DNA of 64,000 nucleotides, taken from assembly GCF_026342735.1 (NCBI RefSeq), contig NZ_JAPEMM010000003.1, positions 1 through 64,000 on the forward strand, given 5' to 3'. The notes under the pieces are model-generated. The model did no database searches and was not told the origin of the DNA. It saw only the letters and a list, made by a program, of their open reading frames with translations. Each line of letters begins with the position of its first letter. Position 1 is the first letter of the stretch. The stretch comes from Streptomyces sp. NBC_00193. GTDB lineage: Bacteria; Actinomycetota; Actinomycetes; Streptomycetales; Streptomycetaceae. The position numbers and the translations under genes are program-made. Positions 51,996 through 60,072 of this stretch are shown here, one piece after another.

Positions 51996-53203
51996 CGGCG
52001 CTCCCCGGTCAGGCGTACGGGGCCGGGGCCGGCGGCGGGGCCGGTGAGGCCAGCGGCGACGACCTTGACGACGCGGACGTCGGTTTCGGTGCTGAGGTCC
52101 ACGGCCACGGGCCGGTGGCCGGTCACCGCGGTGACCAGGCCGGCGAGCCAGCGCATCTCATCGGTATCTTCGGCGTATTCGGCGAACTCGGCGGTGCGGG
52201 CGGCGGCTTCCCGCCAGTCGAGGAGCCGCCCCGCGGGCGCCCCGGCGGTGCGGGCGGCGCGCGGCGGCGTCGCGCGGGCCCGGGCGGCCGTGGCCGGGCC
52301 GTCGCCCACCAGGGCGCGCAGCCGGTCGCGGGCGGCGCCGGTCAGCGCGCGGCCCAGGGCGATGCCGGGGTCGCTGTGCACGCCGACGGCGGTGACGGGC
52401 ACGGGGAAGGACTTCGACCACAGGCCCACCGAGAAGCAGGGCAGCGCCCAGCGGTTGGCGCGGCGGGTGAGGGTGACCCGGACTCCGGCGGCGGCGAGGC
52501 GGGCGAGCACCTCGGCGCAGAGCGGGTCGTCCACGCCGGCCGGGTCGACGGGGCCGGTGGTGTCGGGGCCGGTGGTGTCGGGGCCGGCCGGGCCGAAGGA
52601 GGCCGGGACCGGGGAGGCGGCCGGGGCGGCGGCGCAGTCCTGCTCGATCACCTTGTAGAGCGCGTGGACCACGGTCTCCTCGTAGCTGTTGCCGCCGGCC
52701 AGTCCGCCGGCCGTGGTGCGCAGCAGCGGGGGCCGCCACTCGGTGCCGGTCTCCTCGCCCGCGGTGACACAGGCGCGGGGCGCGGCCACGGGGGCGCCGG
52801 TGACCAGGTCGGCGGCGATGACCCAGTCCAGCGGGGTGTGTTCGCTCAGCAGGCTGCCGGGCGGCAGGGGCAGGGCCCGTACGTCGTAGGGCAGGGCGAG
52901 TTCGCGCGCGGGCGTGCGCAGCACTTCGGCGGGCGGGCAGGCGTACTCGGCGTGCCAGAGCTCCACGGACTCCATGACGGCGGAGATCCGGGCGAGCAGG
53001 GGGGTGGCTCCGCGGCCGTAGGCGAGCGGTCGGGTCCGGGCGGCCGGCCGGACCGCGGCGACGACCGGGACGCCGAGGGTGTCGAGGCCGGTGACGTCGG
53101 CGACCCGGGTGATCCCGAAGGAGTCGCGGAGCTCGTCGAGGCGGGCCCAGGTCTCCTCGGGGTGGCGGACCCGGTGTGTCCCGGCGAAGTGCACCTTCTT
53201 CAC
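51992..53203 (-). CDS. YcaO-family enzyme partnered with TfuA
   Basis: 403 residues. The ATP-binding Glu motif is in ARISAVMESVELWHAEY (Glu78 and Glu81), and SYEETVVHALYKVIEQDC supplies the second conserved Glu cluster. The C-terminus lacks the Pro-rich end of azoline cyclodehydratases, which fits a TfuA-dependent YcaO (backbone thioamidation or a related amide activation). An Ala/Pro/Asp-Thr-Thr-Gly-Pro insertion at about 210-230 is unusual. The GTG start at 53203 is chosen; the frame upstream has no similarity. Confidence 0.88.
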   Translation of the reverse strand: MKKVHFAGTHRVRHPEETWARLDELRDSFGITRVADVTGLDTLGVPVVAAVRPAARTRPLAYGRGATPLLARISAVMESVELWHAEYACPPAEVLRTPARELALPYDVRALPLPPGSLLSEHTPLDWVIAADLVTGAPVAAPRACVTAGEETGTEWRPPLLRTTAGGLAGGNSYEETVVHALYKVIEQDCAAAPAASPVPASFGPAGPDTTGPDTTGPVDPAGVDDPLCAEVLARLAAAGVRVTLTRRANRWALPCFSVGLWSKSFPVPVTAVGVHSDPGIALGRALTGAARDRLRALVGDGPATAARARATPPRAARTAGAPAGRLLDWREAAARTAEFAEYAEDTDEMRWLAGLVTAVTGHRPVAVDLSTETDVRVVKVVAAGLTGPAAGPGPVRLTGERR

Positions 53204-53438
53204 GCGTGGTCCTCCCCTGCCCCGTCCCGGAGGCCGTCGGTCGCCGTGTTCCCGGCTCTCGTCCACCAGCGTGCGCGAGCGACGGCCAGACGACCGGCAA
53301 GGGAACGGCAGAGGTTCGGCACGGCTGGTGAAAACCCCTTCCGGGGGCCCGTACGGAACCCGGTTCCATCGCCGCTCTAGCGGCGTGTGCCGACAATGCA
53401 CCGGTTATGCCGTGCACGGAGCAGGAGGGGAGCCGCCG

Positions 53439-54071
53439 ATGTCCCAGCGAGAGCGCGGCCGGCAGGTGACGGTCGTCGAGCGGATGACCACGACCGGGGA
53501 TCCCTCCTCGTTCGAACGGGCACTCGTCGGCTACGCGCGCCACCGGGAGTCCGCCAAGGGGTTCGAGGCGCTCGTGACGGCTGCCTGCCCCGACCGGCCC
53601 GGCAGCTACGTCCACCTCGACCAGTGGAGCACCCTGGACCGGCTGCTCCAGGCCTCGCACGAGGCCGGTCACGAGGACGGGCCGTCGCCGCTGCGGCATC
53701 CCGGGCTCGGTCCGGGAACCACCTCCACCAGCGAACTGATGGTCACCGTCGGGCGGATGACGGTCGGGGGCGAGCTCTCGGACGCCGCCCACGTCGTGCT
53801 GGTCCGGGCCGTGCTCGACGGCCCGCCGAAGCAGTTCGAGCTCGACTTCGGCGCCCTGGTCGCCCAGTGCGTGTCGGACAGCGGTTTCGGCGGCAGCGAT
53901 CTGCTCCGCTCGGCCGCCGACCCCCGGGTCTACCTGGGCGTGCTGTGGTGGCTGGACGCCGGGGCCTGTGCCCGGGTGCGCGCAGGCGACGGCTACCGCA
54001 GCCGGCTGGCGGGACTGTCCGCCGCCGCGGAGGTCAGCGAGGAACCGACCCGGGTCCTGCGCGCGGCCTAG
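53439..54071 (+). CDS. ABM-like two-half monooxygenase or cyclase
   Basis: 210 residues with two repeats of an antibiotic-biosynthesis-monooxygenase-like beta-alpha-beta unit: 8-75 (TVVERMTTTGDPSSFERALV, then YVHLDQWSTLDRLLQAS) and 95-190 (TSELMVTVGRMTVGGE and YLGVLWWLDAGACA). Such dimeric or fused proteins oxidise anthrones or close rings without cofactors. Family assignment is moderate. ATG at 53439 with GGAGGGGAG upstream. Its TAG stop is part of the CTAG target into which an IS481-type element inserted, so the protein end is unchanged. Confidence 0.65.
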   Translation: MSQRERGRQVTVVERMTTTGDPSSFERALVGYARHRESAKGFEALVTAACPDRPGSYVHLDQWSTLDRLLQASHEAGHEDGPSPLRHPGLGPGTTSTSELMVTVGRMTVGGELSDAAHVVLVRAVLDGPPKQFELDFGALVAQCVSDSGFGGSDLLRSAADPRVYLGVLWWLDAGACARVRAGDGYRSRLAGLSAAAEVSEEPTRVLRAA

Positions 54072-55155
54072 GTGTATTGATCACGAGCGTTGTTAACAGG
54101 GCCGGGTCTTGATCATGGTGAAGACCTCCGGTGTGGTGGAGGTGTCTAGGCTCCACACCACACACGGAGGTCTTCGTGTCACACCGTAATGCCCGCCTGA
54201 CCGTTCACGGCAGGCGGATCCTGGTCGAACGTGTCCTGGCCGGGCGGCCGGTGGCGCATGTCGCTGCCGAGATGGGCATATCAAGGCCCACGGCCCACAA
54301 GTGGGTCCGCCGCTGGCGGACTGAAGGCCATGCGGGACTCCACGACCGTTCCAGCCGCCCGCGCACGACCCCGCACCGCACTCGCCCCGCGGTCGAAGCC
54401 CGAGTCTGTGAACTGCGCAGGAGCCGAAAGCTCGGGCCGGCCCGGATCGGCCCGATCCTGGGCCTGCCCGCCTCGACCGTGCACCGGATTTTGACCCGTC
54501 ACGGCTTGGGCCGCCTGGCCTGGCTGGACCGGCCCACCGGAGAGCCGATCCGCCGCTACGAACGCGCTCGACCGGGCGAACTCGTCCACGTCGACATCAA
54601 GAAACTCGGCAACATCCCCGACGGCGGCGGATGGCGCGTGGTGGGCCGAGCCGCAGGCGACCGTAACCGCCAGGCCACTACCGACCAGCGCAGAAGCAGC
54701 ACGCCGGTGATCGGCTACTCCTACATCCACTCCGCCGTCGACGATCACTCCCGCCTCGCCTACAGCGAAGTCCTGGCCAACGAGCGCAAGGAGACCGCCA
54801 CCGGGTTCTGGCAGCGGGCCAACGCCTTCTTCGCCGCCCACGGCATCACCGTCGAGCGCGTCCTGACCGACAACGGCGCCTGCTACAAATCCAAGCTCTT
54901 CACCCGTACGCTCACCGCGGCCGGTATCGCCCACAAAAGAACCCGGCCCTACCGGCCGCAGACCAACGGCAAGGTCGAACGCTTCAACCGGACGCTCGCC
55001 GAGGAGTGGGCCTACCAACGGCCCTACGCCTCGAACCATGAGCGGACCGAAGCCCTGACAGACTTCCTGCACACCTACAACCACCACCGCTGCCACACCG
55101 CACTGGGCGGACACCCGCCCATCAGCCGTGTGAACAACGCTGCGGGTCAATACAC
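54072..55155 (+). mobile_element. IS481-family insertion sequence
   Basis: A 1084-base element with 31-base imperfect terminal inverted repeats (54072-54102 and 55125-55155; GTGTATTGA and AGCGTTGTT identical, about 25 of 31 bases match). The 4-base CTAG at 54068-54071 is repeated at 55156-55159, which is a target duplication of the sequence IS481-type elements prefer. The element carries one transposase. It looks intact and young because both ends and the duplication are exact. Confidence 0.92.
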
Positions 55156-55159
55156 CTAG
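54176..55159 (+). CDS. IS481-family transposase
   Basis: 327 residues. The N-terminal helix-turn-helix is at about 20-60 (VAHVAAEMGISRPTAHKWVR), and the DDE integrase core has Asp in ELVHVDIKKLG, Asp in VLTDNGACYKS and Glu in KVERFNRTLAEEW. The GTG at 54176 has CGGAGG five bases upstream. The last codons and the TAG stop run through the right terminal repeat into the duplicated CTAG target, so the stop codon is partly supplied by the insertion site. Confidence 0.95.
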   Translation: MSHRNARLTVHGRRILVERVLAGRPVAHVAAEMGISRPTAHKWVRRWRTEGHAGLHDRSSRPRTTPHRTRPAVEARVCELRRSRKLGPARIGPILGLPASTVHRILTRHGLGRLAWLDRPTGEPIRRYERARPGELVHVDIKKLGNIPDGGGWRVVGRAAGDRNRQATTDQRRSSTPVIGYSYIHSAVDDHSRLAYSEVLANERKETATGFWQRANAFFAAHGITVERVLTDNGACYKSKLFTRTLTAAGIAHKRTRPYRPQTNGKVERFNRTLAEEWAYQRPYASNHERTEALTDFLHTYNHHRCHTALGGHPPISRVNNAAGQYT

Positions 55160-55199
55160 GGCGTGTCCTTCGGATCAGGCCGGGCCGCCCCAGCCGCGG

Positions 55200-55808
55200 T
55201 TACGGGATCCAGCCCGCCTCCTCCGCGATGCGGATGGCGTCGATCCGGTTGCGTGCGTTGAGCTTGTCCACGATGGCCGTCAGGTAGTTCCGTACCGTGC
55301 CCTCGCTCAGGAAGAGCTGCTCGGCGATCTCACCGGCGTCGGCGCCCCGGGCGGCCAGCCGGAGCACCTGGGTCTCGCGCGGGGATATCGGATTGTCCAG
55401 GGCCTCCCAGGCGCTGAGGGCGAGATCGGGGTCGATCACCCGCTGCCCGTTGGCCACGGCCCGTACGGCCTGGGCGAGCCGGGCCGGCGGGGAGTCCTTG
55501 AGCAGGAACCCCGAGACGCGGGCGGCCATCGCCCGGCGCAGGGTGCCGGGCCTGCCGAGGCTGGTGAGGATCAGCGTGCGGCAGGCGGGCAGGCGTTCGC
55601 GCAGCTCGGCGGCCGCGGTCAGCCCGTCCATCCCGGGCAGGTCGATGTCGATGATCGCGACATCGGGGCGTGATTCGAGCGCGGAGGCCACGATGAGGTC
55701 ACCGCGGTCCACGGAGGCCACCACCTGGAAGTCGGGTTCCAGTTCGAGTAATGCGATGAGTGCGCCGCGGACCATGTGGACGTCCTCGGCAAGAAGCAGC
55801 GACAGCAT
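55200..55808 (-). CDS. NarL/LuxR-family response regulator with TTA codon
   Basis: 202 residues. The receiver phospho-acceptor is Asp54 (VAIIDIDLPGMDG), the Lys is in GFLLKDSP, and the C-terminal LuxR helix-turn-helix reads ISPRETQVLRLAARG and LFLSEGTVRNYLTAIVDKL, with an Asn-Ala-Arg-Asn-Arg recognition end. Codon 20 is TTA, so translation should depend on bldA. It is the cognate partner of the adjacent kinase (45 bases apart) in a DesK/DesR-like system. Confidence 0.94.
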   Translation of the reverse strand: MLSLLLAEDVHMVRGALIALLELEPDFQVVASVDRGDLIVASALESRPDVAIIDIDLPGMDGLTAAAELRERLPACRTLILTSLGRPGTLRRAMAARVSGFLLKDSPPARLAQAVRAVANGQRVIDPDLALSAWEALDNPISPRETQVLRLAARGADAGEIAEQLFLSEGTVRNYLTAIVDKLNARNRIDAIRIAEEAGWIP

Positions 55809-55853
55809 GGTTGTTCCCCCGTATACCCCTCGTGCCGGTCGACTCGCGCCGCT

Positions 55854-57152
55854 TCAGCCGGCTCGACGTTCCAGCGCCGCGACGGACGCTCTTCCTGCGC
55901 TCCCGTCGTACCCCTGTCCTCGTGGGCCGACGCTGTCCGGGGGGTCGGGGGCGACCGGTCTCATCGGCGCCCTCGCCGTCACCCGGAACCGGCCCTGCGG
56001 TTCGATGCCCGCGGTCAGCGTTCCGCCGATCGCGGTGAGCCTCGTGTCCAGGTTGCCCAGCCCGCTGCCCCGGTCCGCGGGGTCCGCGAGCCCGACGGCC
56101 ACCACCCCGTCGTTCTCCATCACCAGTTCCACCGTCTCCCCGTCGACCGCCGCCCTGATGGTGCAGGACTGCACCTTGCTGTGCCTGAGGATGTTGGTGA
56201 CGCCCTCGCGCAGGGCGGTCGCCAGCACGGTGTCCACCAGCGGGTGGAGCCGGCCGCAGTCGATGTCGACCTCCGCCTCCACGCCCGCCGAGGCCATCAC
56301 GTCGACCACGGAGACGGCCTCCGCCGCCAGCGACATGTCGCGGTACCCGCGGGCGACCGCCCGTACGTCGACGAGGGCCTGGCGGGACACACCGAGCACG
56401 GAGACGACCTCTTCGCGTGCCCGCTCGGGGTTGTTGACGACGACCCGCTGGATCAGCTCGCACTTCAGCGAGATGGCCGAGAGGCTGTAGCCGAGCAGGT
56501 CGTGCAGGTCCCGGGCGAACCTCAGCCGTTCCTGGATGACGGCCATCCGCGCCATCTCCGCACGGGTCTCGTGCACTTCGTTGACCAGGTCGGTAAGCCG
56601 GGTGAGGCCGTACACCACCAGTCCGGTCAGCGCGGTGGAGATGCCCGAGTACGCGAGGTCCAGCACGTTGCCGCCCTGACCCACCGCCCACCACAGCACG
56701 ACGCCCGAGATGGCGGCGAAGGAGGGCCAGGCGATCCTGGGCGGTGCGAGCAGCAGGACCGAGGCGCTCAGGGGTCCCGCCACGCTGCCCCACAGGACGT
56801 TCAGCCAGACCAGGGGTAAGAAGGTGAGGAATAACTGCACGCCCAGGGCGGCGCACTTGCGGCCGGTGGACCAGCGCCGGGCCTTGGGCGAGGTGAGGAC
56901 CAGCTGGAGGCCGTAGAGGAGCATGACCGCCGTCGCGCAGACGAAGAGTTCGCGGCGCTGGTCGCGCAGTGCGTATTCGACGTTGAGCAGCGTGACGATT
57001 GCGTACCCGGACAGGACGGTGACCACGATGCCCTGCGCGAGGCGCGGGGCCAGGACGTCGGTGACGCGGCCGCGCTTGTCCGGATTCTTGGTTTCCGCTT
57101 GCTCGGTTCCCTGAGCTAGGTCGTTGTCCGCAGTCCGGAAACGGCCCGTCAT
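55854..57152 (-). CDS. Membrane histidine kinase of the NarL type, two TTA codons
   Basis: 432 residues. Five or six membrane helices span about 38-190. The HisKA_3 H box is RFARDLHDLLGYSLSAISLK (His217), and the HATPase part has GVTNILRHSK and GSGLGNLDTRL. The N-terminal 30 residues are polar. Codons 107 and 112 are both TTA. The ATG at 57152 has GGAG ten bases upstream. It probably senses a membrane-active or membrane-located signal and controls the nearby RiPP genes. Confidence 0.93.
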   Translation of the reverse strand: MTGRFRTADNDLAQGTEQAETKNPDKRGRVTDVLAPRLAQGIVVTVLSGYAIVTLLNVEYALRDQRRELFVCATAVMLLYGLQLVLTSPKARRWSTGRKCAALGVQLFLTFLPLVWLNVLWGSVAGPLSASVLLLAPPRIAWPSFAAISGVVLWWAVGQGGNVLDLAYSGISTALTGLVVYGLTRLTDLVNEVHETRAEMARMAVIQERLRFARDLHDLLGYSLSAISLKCELIQRVVVNNPERAREEVVSVLGVSRQALVDVRAVARGYRDMSLAAEAVSVVDVMASAGVEAEVDIDCGRLHPLVDTVLATALREGVTNILRHSKVQSCTIRAAVDGETVELVMENDGVVAVGLADPADRGSGLGNLDTRLTAIGGTLTAGIEPQGRFRVTARAPMRPVAPDPPDSVGPRGQGYDGSAGRASVAALERRAG

Positions 57153-57241
57153 ATGCTCACTCCTCGGTAGGGAAAACGAGAGGGTCCGAGTCCGCACTAT
57201 ATGCCGAGCCCGCCGAAGATCGGAGAGGTAGCAGAGAGCTG

Positions 57242-57300
57242 ATCTACAAGGGGATCCGGAAGGGCATCCGGAAGGGCATCCACGCGTACATCTACAAGGG
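57242..57300. repeat. Short nested direct repeats before the kinase gene
   Basis: ATCTACAAGGG occurs at 57242-57252 and 57290-57300, and the 12-base unit ATCCGGAAGGGC is repeated twice (57254-57277) plus four bases. They lie between the kinase start and the cyclodehydratase stop; the stop codon is inside the right copy. Probably slippage or a partial duplication. Confidence 0.8.
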
Positions 57301-59568
57301 CAGCGGAACCCCGTTGAGTTCACGGAATGCGGTGCGAGTATTCCGCTGGCCGAGACGCACCGGTACGTCGAAAAGGCGTCCCGGGGCGAACCTGGCGTAA
57401 AACGGCCGCAGTCCGGGCACGAGCGTCTTGACCACGGGTATGCCCACGTCGGGCCGGGTCTGGTCGAGGACCAGCAGCTCCATCCCGTGCGACTCGAGCA
57501 GGGTCCGCAGGTGCGTGACGTCGTCGAGGAGGTCCGCGTTGCGTCCGGCGTACCGCCAGGACGCGGGGGTCCGCCCGGTCTGCGCGGGGTCCGCGAAGAG
57601 CTGCGGCTGTCCGGGCAGGGCCGTACCGGAACCGCCGGGGGCCGGCAGCATCTGCACCATCTCGGTGACCGCCCTGCGCAGTGCGAGCCGCGGGTCGAGG
57701 TGGGCTCCGAACCCGTAGACGAACTCCTCCGCGGGGCCGCCGGTGCGCCGGGAGACGGCCGCCACGACCGGGATTCCGAGGTCGGTGGTGAGGTCGAGGG
57801 CCCAGACCTGGTGGCCGGCCCGGTCGAGCGCCGATCTGGTGGCCGCCAGCCAGGGCTCGTCGAAGGAGTCGAGGTCGAGGCCGGGCAGGCTCAGCCGGTT
57901 GTACCACCACAGCGCCACGGCGTCCCGCTCGACGAGTTCGAGCACGCCCTGGACCACCGCGTCCTCGAGACTGCCGCCCGCGGCGTTGCCGTTGGAGTCG
58001 GCCCACAGGCCGTCCCGGGAGGCGCCCGTGCCCGTGTCGAAGTACAGGGTGGAGGTGGGCAGCATCCGGTGGGCACCGGCGGTGAGCGACCACACGGGGG
58101 TCCACTCGGTCTCGGCGGCGGGGTCGAAGGGGCGGCTCACCCGGTGGAAGGGCGACTGCAGGGCGTTCCAGCGCGCCCGGTCGGCGTACTGCCGCTCGTC
58201 GAACAGCTGGTACGTGTTGGGGTGGACGGCCGCGGCGCCCAGCCCGGCCATCGACTCGCGGATCACCAGCTCGTCGCCCTGGCGGGCGGCGCTGTACCGT
58301 TCCGCCGCTTCGCACAGCGCGCTCGCCCGGGCCTCGGTGGCGGTCGCCCCCTTGCCTCCGCTGCGGGCCCGCAGGACCTGGTGGACCCCGGCCAGCGAGT
58401 GCCCGCGCAGGGCGAGGTTGTGGCCGGAGTCGTAGGCGTGCAGTCCGTCGGGCAGTCCCGGGACCGGGCGGACGTTCGTCACGATGCCGGTGACCGGGCT
58501 GATCAGATGGCGGTTCTCGATGAGGATGCCCTCGGCGCAGACGGCCCGGTCGTTGCTGCCGGTGCCCTCCGCCTTCGGCCGGGAGGCCAGGGCGAGGGGC
58601 CGCGCCGTCCGCCGGGCGACCAGCGAGGGGTCCCCGCAGTCGAGGCACTGCGGGCGGCGCAGCACGGTGTGGTGGGCGGTGCTCAGGTTGAGGCTGTCCA
58701 GGACGCACACCGACCGCTGCTCCGGGTAGCGCAGTCCCGCGAGCCACTTCGACAGTTCCAGTACGGCGCACTGCAGTCCGAGGGACCGTACGGCGGAGAG
58801 CGTCGGGGCGGGTCTCGGCGCCGGCCCGTCCAGGCCCAGGGCGCGCTGTACGGGGAGTTCCCCGGCGCGGTGCTCGGAGAGCCGGTGGGCCAGGCAGGAC
58901 CAGCAGGGCCCGTCGGATCCGTCGGGTCCGTCGGTGGCCGGCGAGAAGAACGGGCCGGTCCAGGGGTCGGCTCCGAACGGCCTGGCCAGCAGCCAGGTCC
59001 GGCCCTGGCGGCGCAGCCGCCGGGAGACGGACCTCAGCCCGGGGTCCAGGTAGTCCGCGCACACCACCAGGGCCAGCGGGGCGTCGGCGTCCTCGTCCAC
59101 GGCGTTGAGCCCGGAGGCCTCGCAGGCGGCGCGGACCTCGGCGGCGTTCACCCCGCCGACCGGGATCACGGCGACCGGGGCCGTGCGGACCTCGGCCGTC
59201 GCCTCGTACCCGTCGAGGCCCGCCCGGTCCCAGTAGGCCTGGGCCAGGGCGGTGTCCCCGCCGGCCGGCTCGGCGCCGGCCGGGTCGGCGCCGCCGTGCC
59301 GGTACCCGACCAGATTGGCCTGCGCGAGGCTCCGCAGCGCCCGGCCCACCTCGGCGACCGGCATGGTCGCCGAGGCGGCCCTGAGTAAGGCGTCCAGGGT
59401 GTGGCTGCCGTCGAGCAGCGGGACCAGGCTCTCTATGCCGGCGCCGCGCAGGACGGTCACGCCCTGGTCGGAGAGGACGAACGCGGCCTCGCCCGGGACC
59501 GCTTCGGCCCGCACGTGGCGCTTGAAGGCCACGAAGGGGCCCGTCCGGGGCTCCCGCGGGGGCGTCAC
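57292..59568 (-). CDS. Fused azoline cyclodehydratase (C domain plus YcaO)
   Basis: 758 residues. The N-terminal part (to about 320) is the leader-binding ocin-ThiF/E1-like partner with the four zinc-type Cys in two pairs: CWSC (222-225) and CLDC (308-311). The C-terminal YcaO domain (about 350-758) has the ATP motif TEARASALCEAAERYSAA (Glu412, Glu420, Glu423) and ends PLPL, close to the Pro-rich end of azoline-forming YcaOs. It should convert Cys, Ser or Thr of the precursor to azolines. Codon 61 is TTA. The GTG at 59568 overlaps the precursor stop. Confidence 0.92.
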   Translation of the reverse strand: MTPPREPRTGPFVAFKRHVRAEAVPGEAAFVLSDQGVTVLRGAGIESLVPLLDGSHTLDALLRAASATMPVAEVGRALRSLAQANLVGYRHGGADPAGAEPAGGDTALAQAYWDRAGLDGYEATAEVRTAPVAVIPVGGVNAAEVRAACEASGLNAVDEDADAPLALVVCADYLDPGLRSVSRRLRRQGRTWLLARPFGADPWTGPFFSPATDGPDGSDGPCWSCLAHRLSEHRAGELPVQRALGLDGPAPRPAPTLSAVRSLGLQCAVLELSKWLAGLRYPEQRSVCVLDSLNLSTAHHTVLRRPQCLDCGDPSLVARRTARPLALASRPKAEGTGSNDRAVCAEGILIENRHLISPVTGIVTNVRPVPGLPDGLHAYDSGHNLALRGHSLAGVHQVLRARSGGKGATATEARASALCEAAERYSAARQGDELVIRESMAGLGAAAVHPNTYQLFDERQYADRARWNALQSPFHRVSRPFDPAAETEWTPVWSLTAGAHRMLPTSTLYFDTGTGASRDGLWADSNGNAAGGSLEDAVVQGVLELVERDAVALWWYNRLSLPGLDLDSFDEPWLAATRSALDRAGHQVWALDLTTDLGIPVVAAVSRRTGGPAEEFVYGFGAHLDPRLALRRAVTEMVQMLPAPGGSGTALPGQPQLFADPAQTGRTPASWRYAGRNADLLDDVTHLRTLLESHGMELLVLDQTRPDVGIPVVKTLVPGLRPFYARFAPGRLFDVPVRLGQRNTRTAFRELNGVPLPL

Positions 59569-59834
59569 GCCGCGACCTGGAGGTCGGCCTGGTCGGTCAG
59601 GTTGCCGCCGATGCAGGTGCCGCACCGCAGGCAGCTGGACATCGAACCGGTGACGGCGCTCAGGTCGTCGATGGAGAGGGTCGCGCCGGACGTCCAGTCC
59701 ACTCCCTGGGCTTCGAGTCCGAACTCCAGCAGGACCCCGGCCGGGTCGGCGTCGAAGCGCTGTCCGAGCTTCGGTTCCAGAGCGGTACGGGCGGCGAGTT
59801 CCGCGAAACGGAAAAGTTCCTGGGCCACGTTCAT
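59565..59834 (-). CDS. RiPP precursor peptide with NHLP-like leader
   Basis: 89 residues. Residues 1-63 look like a nitrile-hydratase-like leader (LAARTALEPKLGQRFDADPA, then LLEFGLEAQG, and IDDLSAVTG before the cleavage region). The C-terminal core after Gly63 is SMSSCLRCGTCIGGNLTDQ and then seven residues, with Cys68, Cys71 and Cys74 spaced CxxCxxC and five Ser/Thr. The ATG at 59834 has GGGGGA about eight bases upstream. Its stop overlaps the cyclodehydratase start by four bases, so the substrate and enzyme are coupled. No dehydrogenase for oxidation to azoles is seen in the window. Confidence 0.82.
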   Translation of the reverse strand: MNVAQELFRFAELAARTALEPKLGQRFDADPAGVLLEFGLEAQGVDWTSGATLSIDDLSAVTGSMSSCLRCGTCIGGNLTDQADLQVAA

Positions 59835-60072
59835 GACTTCCCCCTGAGACCAACGGTGCTGCACTGGTGTCCTGTTGGGAGGAGAGTCTGGAGGGGGACC
59901 TCACAGCACCGGCAGTGCCACGTTCACCGGCCGCGTATGACATTTTCATGATTCACCTCGTGCGCACCTCACTGGGCCGCCGGAGGCCTCTGCTGCGACG
60001 CTGTTTGCCTGACTCCGAAGGGGTCGTCGCACACTGTCCGGCATCCGCGGCCCGATGAGGGAGAGCGCACAG

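Noticed and set aside
57239..57399. Plus-strand frame reading a cationic Lys-Gly-Ile repeat peptide
   Set aside because: It has no ATG or GTG start and no ribosome site, only a CTG, and it arises from the short DNA repeats and the antisense of the cyclodehydratase C-terminus.
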